In this document: piece by piece, positions 55,534 through 63,889 of the stretch
How the letters are laid out: the number at the start of each line of letters is the position of its first letter
Position numbering within the stretch: the stretch's first letter is position 1
The notes under the pieces: generated by a model
The model's database searches: none
Told to the model about the DNA's origin: nothing
The model's input: the letters and a program-made list of their open reading frames with translations, nothing else
Translations under genes and position numbers: made by a program
NCBI RefSeq assembly: GCF_003074135.1
Contig: NZ_PPDK01000003.1
Coordinates: forward strand, 372,001-436,000
Reading direction: 5' to 3'
From: Euzebya tangerina
Lineage (GTDB): Bacteria; Actinomycetota; Nitriliruptoria; Euzebyales; Euzebyaceae
Length of the DNA stretch: 64,000 bases

Positions 55534-56355
55534 GTGACGCCCGAGGAGGCGTTCGTCCGGATCCACGCTGGGTTGGACCGGGAGGGGCCGGGGTCTCCCG
55601 AGTCCACCCTCCGGGCCCTGCGACTGACCGGTCTGGCCTCGTCCGGCACCGCCGATTCGGCACGATCGGGGCCTGACCCACAGATGCCGGGGCCGGGGCA
55701 CGATCGTGCATCCGGTGGACTCAGCGTGCTCGACCTCGGCTGCGGCCCCGGAGCGCAGACGATCACGCTGGCCGAGGCGCTGCCGGACGCCCACATCGTC
55801 GCCGTCGACCTCCATCCACCCTTCATCGAGGAGGTGGAGCGGCGGGCCGCTGCTGCCGGGGTCGCCGACCGGGTCACGGCCGTCGTCGGCGACATGACCG
55901 AGCCACAGGCCGTCGCCCCAGCCCCCGTGGACCTGGTCTGGTCCGAGGCCGCTGCCTACTCGATCGGCTTCGACGTGGCCTTGCGGGCGTGGCGTGAGGT
56001 CCTCCGGCCCGGTGGGGTGCTGGCGGTGAGCGAGGCGGTGTGGGCGGCGCCAACCGTGCCGCAGGTGGTCTCGGACTTCTGGACCAGCGAGTACCCGGAC
56101 ATGCAGCCGGTGCAGCGACGGCGCGCGCAGGCGCTTCAAGCCGGGTACCGGCGGATCGGCGACTTCTCGCTGCCCCCGTCGGACTGGGAGGCCTACTACA
56201 GCCCACTGCGCGATCGTGTGGCCGAGCTCGCCGACCCGGGCGACCCTGGCATGTCGGAGGCGGTGGCCGCTCACGAGCGGGAGTTCGCGGTCTACGACGC
56301 GGGTGGTCCCTCGGCCGTGGGGTATCAGTTCTTCGTCCTGCGGCGGTCCGACTAA
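55534..56355 (+). CDS. SAM-dependent methyltransferase with a palindrome-encoded insert
   Basis: 273 residues, class I methyltransferase: motif I VLDLGCGPGAQTITLAEALPDA near residue 65, acidic strand-2 end AVDLHPPF, VVGDMTEPQ, DLVWSEAAAYSIGF and VLRPGGVLAVSEAVW. GTG at 55534 with GAGGGGG upstream. Residues ~43-59, between the N-terminal helix and motif I, are encoded by a copy of a dispersed palindrome also found beside alr. Substrate unknown. Confidence 0.85.
   Translation: MTPEEAFVRIHAGLDREGPGSPESTLRALRLTGLASSGTADSARSGPDPQMPGPGHDRASGGLSVLDLGCGPGAQTITLAEALPDAHIVAVDLHPPFIEEVERRAAAAGVADRVTAVVGDMTEPQAVAPAPVDLVWSEAAAYSIGFDVALRAWREVLRPGGVLAVSEAVWAAPTVPQVVSDFWTSEYPDMQPVQRRRAQALQAGYRRIGDFSLPPSDWEAYYSPLRDRVAELADPGDPGMSEAVAAHEREFAVYDAGGPSAVGYQFFVLRRSD
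55659..55710. repeat. Dispersed palindrome, G family, copy 1 (inside a coding sequence)
   Basis: GCACGATCG at 55660-55668 and CGATCGTGC at 55701-55709 are exact complements; between them lie GGGGCCTGACCCA and a GC-rich segment. The same order, including CTGACCCA after the left arm, is found at 63832-63884. It lies in frame within the methyltransferase gene and has no stop codon in that frame. Confidence 0.82.
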
Positions 56356-56394
56356 ACGCCGACGCCAGTCTCGACGGTTGGGAGGGTGATGGGA

Positions 56395-56946
56395 GTGGAG
56401 CAGGGCGAGGACCCCGAGGTGTTCTGCCGCGAGGTGTGGCCGGATCTGGTCCGTGCGCTGAGCCTGATGTGTCGTGACGACGCTCTGGGTCAGGATGCGG
56501 CGCAGGAGGCGCTCGCCACCGTGGTGGCCCGCTGGGCACGGGTCAGCCGCATGGCGTCGCCGAAGGGATACGCCTACCGGGTCGGGGTGAACGCGGCCAA
56601 GGACGCGTTGCGGCGGCGGGCACGGGAGCAACGGCCCGCGGTATCGGTTCAGAGCGCGGCGACCACTCGGCCCAGCGTGCCCGACGACGAGGCGGTGGCC
56701 GATCGACTGGCTCTGGCCGACGCGCTCCGCCGTCTGCCGCCCCGACAGCGACTGGCTGTGGCGCTCCGGTATCTGGGTGACCTGTCGGTCTCGGACACGG
56801 CCGCGGCGATGCGGTGCCGCCCGGGAACGGTCCGGGCCCTGTGCCATCAGGCGACCCAGTCGCTCCAGGCGAGCCCCGATCTGGCCTGGCACCCCTCGTC
56901 CACCGCCCCGACCGCAACGGCAGCGGAGGTGCAGCCGAATGTCTGA
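56395..56946 (+). CDS. ECF-type RNA polymerase sigma factor
   Basis: 183 residues: sigma region 2 (VFCREVWPDLVRALSLMCRDDALGQDAAQEALATVVARWARV), a short linker and region 4 (ALRRLPPRQRLAVALRYLGDLSVSDTAAAMRCRPGTVRALCHQATQSL). GTG at 56395 is chosen because GGAGGG lies 8 nt before it; GTG 56386 and ATG 56389 would be too close to that site. It overlaps the LysM membrane-protein gene by 8 nt, a position often taken by an anti-sigma factor. Confidence 0.88.
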   Translation: MEQGEDPEVFCREVWPDLVRALSLMCRDDALGQDAAQEALATVVARWARVSRMASPKGYAYRVGVNAAKDALRRRAREQRPAVSVQSAATTRPSVPDDEAVADRLALADALRRLPPRQRLAVALRYLGDLSVSDTAAAMRCRPGTVRALCHQATQSLQASPDLAWHPSSTAPTATAAEVQPNV

Positions 56947-57979
56947 CATCCGAGAGCGAATCCGCCAGAAGATCGATCACGCCCCGCCAGTTCCGATCCA
57001 CCAGATCAACCGTCGGGCTGGTGAGATTCGCCTAACCGACCAGCGACGAGCGCGTCTCATGTTCGGCGCGCTAGCCGGTGTGGTGGTGCTGGCGGTCGGC
57101 GTCCTCGCCCTCGGCCCCCTGGGGAACCAATCGGCAACGGTTGAGTTCGACGTGGCTCACGCCCCACCCACACAGCCCACTCCGAGCCCGACGACCCCCC
57201 TCCTCCCCAACCCGACCATGTCGGCACCGGCGGTGCCGGCGCCCGCGCCGACGCCGTCCCCCATGGTGGTCCCGACACCGAGCGGGACCGAGTACTCCAT
57301 GCTCGATCCGGGTGTGCCCGACGGCGACTTCCCGATCATCGACGGCGGCCCGGACGTCGACTACGACATCTGGGTCGTCCAACCTGGTGACAACCTCGCC
57401 GACATCGCGAGGTCCGTGTACGGAGACCCCACCGCCTTCGGGATCATCGCGGACGCCAACGACCTCGCCGGCGACACCCCCCTGCAGGTCGGCCAGGAGC
57501 TCGTGATCCCGCCGCACGATTCCGCCGGCCTCCCTGCGCCGCCGACGCTGGCGACACAGCCGCTCGACGAGGAACTCGACCAGGCCATCGTGGCCTCCGC
57601 GCAGCCGCCATGGGCCGCTGTCCCCTCACCTGCCGAGGCCGACGCCAGCGTGTGGGAGGCCCGGGGGGAACGCATCGCCTTCCAGTTGGCCCTCCCGCCC
57701 CAGGGTCAGAGCGCTGCGGCGTTCGTGGAGCAGGAGATCCGACGGGGCGCGGGCGAGGTCGACGTCGGGGACGGCTCCACCGCCGCGTTGCGGAACCGTG
57801 GGCCGGCCTGGCCGGAGGTCGGACCGCTCTTCCTGGCACTCGAGGATGGCCGGCTGCTGCAGGTGACCGGCAACCCGGCCGTCACCGGAGCGGATCCCGA
57901 GCTGGATGTCGCGCTCGACTACCTCGCCGGGGACCTGATTCCCTGGCTGTCGGGCATCCGCGCTGCGACGAGCGATTAG
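56939..57979 (+). CDS. Single-pass membrane protein with external LysM domain, sigma-factor partner candidate
   Basis: 346 residues. A ~40-residue basic cytoplasmic N-terminus, one membrane helix at ~42-60, a Pro/Thr/Ser-rich stalk (~75-118), a LysM peptidoglycan-binding module at ~144-192 (WVVQPGDNLADIARSVYGDPTAFGIIADAN, ending ELVIPP) and a GerMN-unlike C-terminal domain of ~150 residues. It could sense the wall and sequester the sigma factor through its short N-terminus, but no zinc anti-sigma (HxxxCxxC) motif is visible. Start ATG overlaps the sigma gene, implying coupled translation. Confidence 0.82.
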   Translation: MSDIRERIRQKIDHAPPVPIHQINRRAGEIRLTDQRRARLMFGALAGVVVLAVGVLALGPLGNQSATVEFDVAHAPPTQPTPSPTTPLLPNPTMSAPAVPAPAPTPSPMVVPTPSGTEYSMLDPGVPDGDFPIIDGGPDVDYDIWVVQPGDNLADIARSVYGDPTAFGIIADANDLAGDTPLQVGQELVIPPHDSAGLPAPPTLATQPLDEELDQAIVASAQPPWAAVPSPAEADASVWEARGERIAFQLALPPQGQSAAAFVEQEIRRGAGEVDVGDGSTAALRNRGPAWPEVGPLFLALEDGRLLQVTGNPAVTGADPELDVALDYLAGDLIPWLSGIRAATSD

Positions 57980-58092
57980 CCTGGGAGCCGAACTGATCTG
58001 ACGCGACGCACGAATCCGGGGATCGGTGCGGCGTCCGCCAGGTCGGCGCGTGGCAAACTCGTGAGTTCTATGGCCTTCGTCAGATCGACGTC

Positions 58093-59985
58093 ATGACCAC
58101 CTTCGAACTCCTGGCGATCTTCGCGCTGGTCAGCATCGCCTCTCACCGGATCGGCAAGTGGTTCACGGCCATCGGCCTCCCCTACATCACCGGGTACCTG
58201 GCCGCAGGCGCCGTCGCCGGCGGGTTCGTCCTCGAACTGCTGCCCGTCGGTGCGGAGGTGGAACTCCGATTCGTGGACGAGATCTCACTCGGGCTCATCG
58301 CCTTCGTGGCAGGCAGCGAGCTCTACATCCCCGAGCTCCGCGACCGTGTTCGGACGATTCTCACGATGGCAGGGGCCATCTCGGTGGCCGGTTTGGCCAT
58401 CATCGGGGGCACGGTCGGCGGCCTTGCCACCGTGGCCAGCTTCGGCGATGGACTCGGCGGCGCCGAGATCGTGGCCATGGCGGTTCTCGGCGGCACCGTC
58501 CTGCTTGCGCTGTCCCCACCCTCCACGATCGCCGTCATCAAGGAGGTCGGCGCGCGCGGCCGGTTCACCTCGACTGCGCTGTCCCTGACGATCGTGATGG
58601 ATGTTGTTGTGGTCGTCGCGTTTGCCGCCTCCGCCAGCGTTGCCGGTGCGCTGCTCGGTGACGGCGGGCTGCAACTGAGCTTCATCCCGATCCTCCTCCT
58701 CGACCTGACGCTGGCATGCATCATCGGCTTCACTGTCGGCAAGGTCATCGCCGCCTACCTCCGGCTGGGCTTGCCGCTGGTGGTCAACGCCGCGGTGGTC
58801 CTGTCGATCGGCTTCGGCATCTACGAGGCGGCCGACTTCGTCTCGGAGTGGTCCGTGGACGCCGTGGGCTTCGAGATCTACCTGGAGCCACTCCTGGCAA
58901 CGCTCATCGCCGGGACCGTCGTCACCAACTTCACCGACCAGCGACACACCTTCGAGCACGTGCTGCACAAGGTCTCACCGGCCGTGTACGTCGCCTTCTT
59001 CACCCTCACCGGTGTCTCGCTCAAGCTGGACACCCTGCTGGCGGTCCTGCCGGTTGCGGCCGTCCTGTTCGTCGTCCGCATCGTGGCCATCGCGGTCGGC
59101 ACGACCACGGGCGCGCGTCTGGCCCGGGAGACCGGCCACATCGCCAGCAAGAGCTGGCTGGCCCTCATCACCCAGGCCGGCATCGCCCTGGGGCTCGCGC
59201 GCGAGGCCTCGATCCAGTTCCCCTCGCTCGGCGACGCGTTCGCCACGCTCATCGTCGCGGTCATCGTCCTGAACGAGATCTTCGGGCCCATGCTGCTGAA
59301 GTACATCCTGAACCGGGTCGACGAGGTCGGTCAGGGTGATGGCCGCCGCGCGCTGATCTACGGCGTCGACCGCAACGCCCTCCAACTCGCCGAACGACTC
59401 GAAGCTGCCGGATGGGCGACGACGTTGGCGGACGACGAGCACGACCACGTGGCGGAGGCCGAGCAGGCTGAGCGGTCCCGGACCATCCTCGTGCTGGAAG
59501 ATGCCGAACAGTTCTTCGCCGATCTCGACCAACTCCCCGACACCGTCGTGGCCATGGGCGGTGACGATGATGCCAATCTGGACCTCTGTCGTGCTGCTGT
59601 CGAGGCTGGCATCGAGCGCACGGTCGCCCGCATGTCCCATCCCGACCTGCTGGATGACTTCCACGACATCGGTACGCTCGTCATCGACCCGACCAGCGCG
59701 GCCACAGCGCTCATCGAGGACGCCGTCCGCACACCCGACGCAGCTGAACTGGTCCTCCACGCCGATCCCAACCGTGAGGTCATGCAGATCAAGGTCAAGG
59801 CCGCGTCGGCTGATGGGCGCCCCGTCCGGGATCTCCGGCTTCCCGACGGCATCCTGCTCCTCGCGCTGCGACGCCGCGGGACGGTCATCTCGCCGGACGG
59901 GTTCACCACCATCAAGCGCGGTGATGACCTGACCATGATCGGAGAGCCGGGAGAGCTTCGCGAGGTCGCCAGTCAACTGATGTGA
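58093..59985 (+). CDS. CPA2-family cation:proton antiporter with cytoplasmic RCK-like domains
   Basis: 630 residues. About 12 membrane helices in the first ~400 residues with the KefB/CPA2 layout (YITGYLAAGAVAGG, FVAGSELYIPELRDRVRTILTMAG, ITQAGIALGLA). A soluble C-terminus starts with a Rossmann-like unit (ALIYGVDRNALQLAERLEAAGW), a reduced RCK_N lacking the usual GxGxxG, and ends in an RCK_C domain (EVMQIKVKAASADGRPVRDLRL ... GDDLTMIGEPGEL). It probably exchanges K+ or Na+ for protons under nucleotide or cation control. ATG 58093; it converges with the ABC-F gene with a 13-nt overlap. Confidence 0.87.
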   Translation: MTTFELLAIFALVSIASHRIGKWFTAIGLPYITGYLAAGAVAGGFVLELLPVGAEVELRFVDEISLGLIAFVAGSELYIPELRDRVRTILTMAGAISVAGLAIIGGTVGGLATVASFGDGLGGAEIVAMAVLGGTVLLALSPPSTIAVIKEVGARGRFTSTALSLTIVMDVVVVVAFAASASVAGALLGDGGLQLSFIPILLLDLTLACIIGFTVGKVIAAYLRLGLPLVVNAAVVLSIGFGIYEAADFVSEWSVDAVGFEIYLEPLLATLIAGTVVTNFTDQRHTFEHVLHKVSPAVYVAFFTLTGVSLKLDTLLAVLPVAAVLFVVRIVAIAVGTTTGARLARETGHIASKSWLALITQAGIALGLAREASIQFPSLGDAFATLIVAVIVLNEIFGPMLLKYILNRVDEVGQGDGRRALIYGVDRNALQLAERLEAAGWATTLADDEHDHVAEAEQAERSRTILVLEDAEQFFADLDQLPDTVVAMGGDDDANLDLCRAAVEAGIERTVARMSHPDLLDDFHDIGTLVIDPTSAATALIEDAVRTPDAAELVLHADPNREVMQIKVKAASADGRPVRDLRLPDGILLLALRRRGTVISPDGFTTIKRGDDLTMIGEPGELREVASQLM

Positions 59986-61607
59986 GGGCGGGAATGCGCG
60001 GGGGCGAGCTCATTGACCTCGCCGTCCCAGCGCGACCGCAACCAGCGGTCGTGTGACGCGACCACCACGGCACCGGGCGAGGACAGCAGCGCCGCCTCCA
60101 GCTCCTCGACCAAGCTGAGGGAGAGATGGTCCGTCGGCTCGTCCAGCAGCAGGACGTGGGGCGGTCGGGCGATCGTGGCCGCGAGCGCCAACCGACGGCG
60201 TTGCCCGGCAGACAGCTCGCCCACCGGCCGGTCGAGGTCACGCGGCCGGATCAGGCCGAGTTCGACCAGTTCCGGTGTGGCCTCCGGCCGTCGAACCCCG
60301 TCGAACCACTGACGCGGTGAGAGGTTCGGATCCATCGGTGGAGGGTCCTGGTCCAGGTGGCCGACGCGGACGCCGGGCTGCCTCAACACCTCGCCGCTGC
60401 TCGGCGCGAGCGTGCCAGCCAGCACCTGGAGGAGCGTCGACTTGCCGGCGCCGTTCGGCCCGACCACCAGGATCCGGTCGCCGTGCGTGACGTCGAGGCG
60501 GGTGGCCGAGAGGCGAGCTGCGACGGCAACGCGCTGGGCCGAGAGCAGCACACCCTGAGGTCCGGCTGCGGTCAGCACCTCGGCTCGGAGGTGCAGCGGT
60601 CGGGGCGGTTTCGGGACCCGGTCGGCGGCCAGGCGTGCTCGGTCGACGTCGGCGCGTCGCAGTCGGGCCGCTCGGGTGCGGTCAGCCTGCTGGGCCTTGG
60701 CCTTCGGTATGAACTTGTCGTTGTCCCGAGGGGGCGGGATCCGGCGGTCGCGGGCGGCCTCGCGTCGGCGCTGCCCGACGACAGCCTCGGCCGTGCGGTG
60801 GGCCGCGAAGTCCTCCCGCCACTGTTCCTGCGCCAGGCTGCGGGCCGCACGGTACGCCGTCCAGCCGCCGGGGACGACCCTCGGTGACCCGCGGCCGGGG
60901 TCCAGATCCAGGACACCCGTGGCGACGTCCTCGATGAACTGCCGATCGTGTGAGGCCGCGACGACCGGCCCGACGAAGCCACGGAGGTGACCCACGAGGA
61001 CGTCGACGGCGTCGGCGTCGAGGTGATTGGTGGGCTCATCGAGCAGCAGAGCGGACGGCTGCCGGGCGAGGAGGTCGACGATCTGCAATCGACCGACCTG
61101 ACCTCCTGACAGCTCACCGATGCGCAGGCCCGGGTCGATGCCGGGGAGCAGGTGCCCGACGGCCGCGTCACGGGTCGTGTCCGCACTCCAGGCGTCCGCC
61201 GCCTCTGCGGCGGCCAACGCGTCAGAGAGGTCCCGCTCGGCTGCCGGGTCGCCCGGCCGGTCGGCAAGCGCGGCGCCGGCCTCCTCGACGGCGGTGGTCA
61301 GCCTGGTTGCCCACCGGATGGAGGCGTCCATCACCGCCTCTACGGTGGTGTCCGGGGACCAGGGCGGCACCTGGGTCATCATCGCGATGCGGCCTGCGGG
61401 GCGGTCGACCTGCCCTCGGTCACAGCGGAGCGTTCCAGCGAGCACGCGCAGCAGCGTGGACTTCCCGCTGCCGTTCTCCCCGACCAGCACGACCCGCTGG
61501 CCACGGTCGACGTCCAGGCTGAGGTCGTCCAGCACGACGTGGCGGCCGAACTGGGTTCCGAAGGACACCGAGATGTCGGTGCAGTTGAATGTGACACGAT
61601 CTGACAC
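59973..61607 (-). CDS. ABC-F family ATPase
   Basis: 544 residues with two ATPase domains and no membrane segment: Walker A GENGSGKST and GPNGAGKST, signatures LSGGQ and LSAGQ, and LLLDEPTNHLD / LLLDEPTDHLS. A basic linker (KFIPKAKAQQADRTRAARLRR) joins them. ABC-F proteins act on the ribosome, as translation factors or as antibiotic-resistance proteins that displace drugs; the short linker gives no clear subtype. GTG start. Convergent with the antiporter gene. Confidence 0.92.
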   Translation of the reverse strand: MSDRVTFNCTDISVSFGTQFGRHVVLDDLSLDVDRGQRVVLVGENGSGKSTLLRVLAGTLRCDRGQVDRPAGRIAMMTQVPPWSPDTTVEAVMDASIRWATRLTTAVEEAGAALADRPGDPAAERDLSDALAAAEAADAWSADTTRDAAVGHLLPGIDPGLRIGELSGGQVGRLQIVDLLARQPSALLLDEPTNHLDADAVDVLVGHLRGFVGPVVAASHDRQFIEDVATGVLDLDPGRGSPRVVPGGWTAYRAARSLAQEQWREDFAAHRTAEAVVGQRRREAARDRRIPPPRDNDKFIPKAKAQQADRTRAARLRRADVDRARLAADRVPKPPRPLHLRAEVLTAAGPQGVLLSAQRVAVAARLSATRLDVTHGDRILVVGPNGAGKSTLLQVLAGTLAPSSGEVLRQPGVRVGHLDQDPPPMDPNLSPRQWFDGVRRPEATPELVELGLIRPRDLDRPVGELSAGQRRRLALAATIARPPHVLLLDEPTDHLSLSLVEELEAALLSSPGAVVVASHDRWLRSRWDGEVNELAPAHSRPHIS

Positions 61608-61738
61608 GGCTGCTCCGGCTTGAGTGGAGCGGGGCCCGCCGGGTGCCTCAGACGAGGAGGTGCCTCGGGCGCGGGCGCTGGCAGATCAGTTCTTCATGTC
61701 CCCGTGGATCTTAGCAGACCTCCAACTGGGATCGAACC

Positions 61739-62035
61739 CTAGCCGCCGGACTCGCGAGCCAGGGCAGCTCTCCGCATCCGCTTGGCCACGACCGGGACGA
61801 CCATGAGCCCGATGAAGCCGACCAGCGTGAGCAGCCCACCCAATCCGACCTGCGGGCTGAACAGCGCGAGGTACAGGCCGGCCACCAGGAAGCCGACCGT
61901 CACCACCGAGAGCAGACCACTGATGGACTTGATCCGCTTCTCCGCCTGGATGCTGGCGTAGGGGTAGGCCTCCAGCCCATCGATCTGGCGGGGGTCGCCG
62001 TACAATTCCGCGTCGCCTGTCTCACCGGTGCTCAT
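61739..62035 (-). CDS. Small two-helix membrane protein, function unknown
   Basis: 98 residues: an acidic N-terminus (AELYGDPRQIDGLEAYPYASIQAEKRIKSISG), two membrane helices (~38-58 and ~62-82) and a basic end. I do not recognise a family. It lies 131 nt from the ABC-F gene and 51 nt from the peptidase gene, on the same strand as both. Confidence 0.65.
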   Translation of the reverse strand: MSTGETGDAELYGDPRQIDGLEAYPYASIQAEKRIKSISGLLSVVTVGFLVAGLYLALFSPQVGLGGLLTLVGFIGLMVVPVVAKRMRRAALARESGG

Positions 62036-62085
62036 GACGGCCCCGAGAGTAGATGGGCCACGCGGGCAGGGCCGCGCGAGACGGC

Positions 62086-62970
62086 TCAAGCGGCTGCGGC
62101 CCGGACCGATGCGCGGATCGCCGCAGCCACGGCCTGTGCCCCGAGCGTTGCCACCAGGTCGATCGGCGCCGTCACCGTGGTGCGCTTGGTGCTCAGCAGG
62201 AACAGCGCGTCACCATCCATGGTGGTGTGCGGTGGGTCCACGCTGCGGGCGATGCCCGTGTGTGCCAGGTCGACCGCCCGGACAGCCTCGGCCTTGGTCA
62301 GCACCGCGTCGGTGACCAGGCACCCGATCACCGTGTTGGTCTGCGGCGGCGGCGTCATGTCGCGGTAGGGGTAAGCCTCCCTGGTGTCCACGCCGGTCAG
62401 CAGCGATCCGTCCTCGGCCAGGACGTTGCCGAGGGCATTGACGGCCATCAAGGCGCCGACGGTGATCCCACCACCGGTGGCCACGGCCCAGCCCTGGCCG
62501 CCCGGCTGCAGGTGCTCGAACCCAGCGATCTTCGACACCGTGCAGCCCGCACCCACGCCGACACGCCCCATCGCTGGGTCGGAGGTGGTGGCCGCCGCGC
62601 AGGCGGCCCGGCCAGCCGCCGCATCAGGACGACCGGCGCCGGCTTCCCGGAGGTCGAAGACGATGGCGCCGCCGATCACGGGAACCGGGGTGACGAAGCG
62701 GTCGTATCCCCGGCCCTGCTCCTCACACCAGTGGGCGACGCCGTCGCCGACCGCCAGCCCGAAGGCCGAGCCTCCGCTGAGGAAGATGCCGTGGCACTCC
62801 GTGCCCTGACCGCCGGGCCCGAGTGCGGCCGCCTCACGAGTTCCCGGCGCCCCGCCACGGACGGAGCAGGCCCCGATGCTCCCCGCGGGTGGCAGGACCA
62901 CGCTGCAGCCGGTGTGACCGCCTGGGTGGGTCCAGTGACCGACCAGCACATCGTCCAGACCAAGCGCCAT
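62086..62970 (-). CDS. P1/DmpA-family peptidase homologue, nucleophile position altered
   Basis: 294 residues of the Ntn-like DmpA/NylC fold: VGHWTHPGGHTGCSVVLPPAG, VRGGAPGTREAAAL, IFLSGGSAFGLAVGDGVAHWCEEQGRGY and TVGALMAVNALGNVL. In active members the self-cleaving Ser or Thr comes just before this last block in a GTAS-type context; here the stretch reads GQGWAVATGGG, with no Ser, so processing may use the Thr or may be lost. An aminopeptidase or amidase role is therefore uncertain. ATG at 62970. Confidence 0.82.
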   Translation of the reverse strand: MALGLDDVLVGHWTHPGGHTGCSVVLPPAGSIGACSVRGGAPGTREAAALGPGGQGTECHGIFLSGGSAFGLAVGDGVAHWCEEQGRGYDRFVTPVPVIGGAIVFDLREAGAGRPDAAAGRAACAAATTSDPAMGRVGVGAGCTVSKIAGFEHLQPGGQGWAVATGGGITVGALMAVNALGNVLAEDGSLLTGVDTREAYPYRDMTPPPQTNTVIGCLVTDAVLTKAEAVRAVDLAHTGIARSVDPPHTTMDGDALFLLSTKRTTVTAPIDLVATLGAQAVAAAIRASVRAAAA

Positions 62971-63021
62971 ACGGGCACGCAGCGTAGCGCAGGCTGCGGG
63001 ACGCCTCGCCGGACGCCCGGG

Positions 63022-63795
63022 CTACCGCTCGACGAACTTGGCGGGACGGCGTTCGATGAAGCTGGTCATCGACTCCTGGCCGTCGCGGGTCTGACTGGAC
63101 GCGGCCATGACCTCGGTGGCGTAGTCGTAGGCCTCACGCAGCTCCAGGTCCATCTGCCGGTACAGCGTGTGCTTGCCCATGGCCTTCGACAGCTTGCTGC
63201 CGCGGGTCGCTCGTGCCAGCAGGTCCTCGCTGGCCTGGTCCAGCTCCTCTGCGGGCACCGCTCGGTTGAGCAGCCCCCAGTCCACCGCCGTCCGGGCGTC
63301 GATCGGGTCGCCGGTCAAGGCCATCTCCATGATCTGCTTGCGTCCGATCGCCCGCGCGACGGCGACCGAGGGGGTGTGGCAGAACCAGCCGCCCTTCCCA
63401 CCGGGCAGCGAGAACGTGGCCGAGTCGACGGCGACGGCGAGGTCGCAGGCGGCGACGAGTTGGCAGCCAGCAGCCAACGCCGGCCCCTGGACCCTGGCCA
63501 TGACGACCTGGGGGAGCTCGCCGATCAGCAGCATCATGTCGGCGCAGGCCCGCAGGAGCGCGCGCATCTCACCCAGGTGTCGGCCGGCCATGTCGGCGAA
63601 GTCGTGGCCGCTGGAGAAGACCGGCCCCTCGCCGGCGATCATGACCCCAGCCAGATCCGAGGCACCCGCATCCTCGAGCGCCTGGGTCAGCTGGGTGATC
63701 ACCTTGAGCGAGAGGGCGTTGCGCCGCTGGGGTATGGCCATCGTGATGGTCGCGTACCAGTCGCTGCGCGTGGTGCGGACGAGTGGCTCGGTCAT
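63022..63795 (-). CDS. Enoyl-CoA hydratase/isomerase family protein, ECHDC3-like
   Basis: 257 residues of crotonase fold: NALSLKVITQLTQAL, oxyanion-hole VFSSGHDFADM, VQGPALAAGCQLVAACDLAVA and FSLPGGKGGWFCHTPSVAVARAIGRKQIMEMALTGDPI, which follows the ECHDC3 pattern. The Glu residues of classic hydratases are not at their usual positions, so the reaction is unclear. It lies between the peptidase gene and alr on the same strand. Confidence 0.88.
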   Translation of the reverse strand: MTEPLVRTTRSDWYATITMAIPQRRNALSLKVITQLTQALEDAGASDLAGVMIAGEGPVFSSGHDFADMAGRHLGEMRALLRACADMMLLIGELPQVVMARVQGPALAAGCQLVAACDLAVAVDSATFSLPGGKGGWFCHTPSVAVARAIGRKQIMEMALTGDPIDARTAVDWGLLNRAVPAEELDQASEDLLARATRGSKLSKAMGKHTLYRQMDLELREAYDYATEVMAASSQTRDGQESMTSFIERRPAKFVER

Positions 63796-63831
63796 GGGGC
63801 CTCCTGGGCTGCTCGACCCTCAGCGTACTTG

Positions 63832-63884
63832 GTGCACGATCGGGGGCTGACCCACGCCACGGCCCAAACGTGCACGATCGTGCC
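63832..63884. repeat. Dispersed palindrome, G family, copy 2
   Basis: GCACGATCG at 63834-63842 and CGATCGTGC at 63875-63883, with GGGGGCTGACCCA after the left arm, as in copy 1. It lies 6 nt past the stop of alr and 37 nt upstream of the ECHDC3-like start, so it may also end the alr transcript. Confidence 0.82.
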
Positions 63885-63889
63885 GCGAG

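Noticed and set aside
61711-61741. tRNA-like GGGTTCGATCCC on the minus strand near 61728-61739
   Set aside because: The arms around the TTCGATC loop do not pair to form a T-stem and no acceptor or anticodon arm follows; chance similarity at the end of a small gene.
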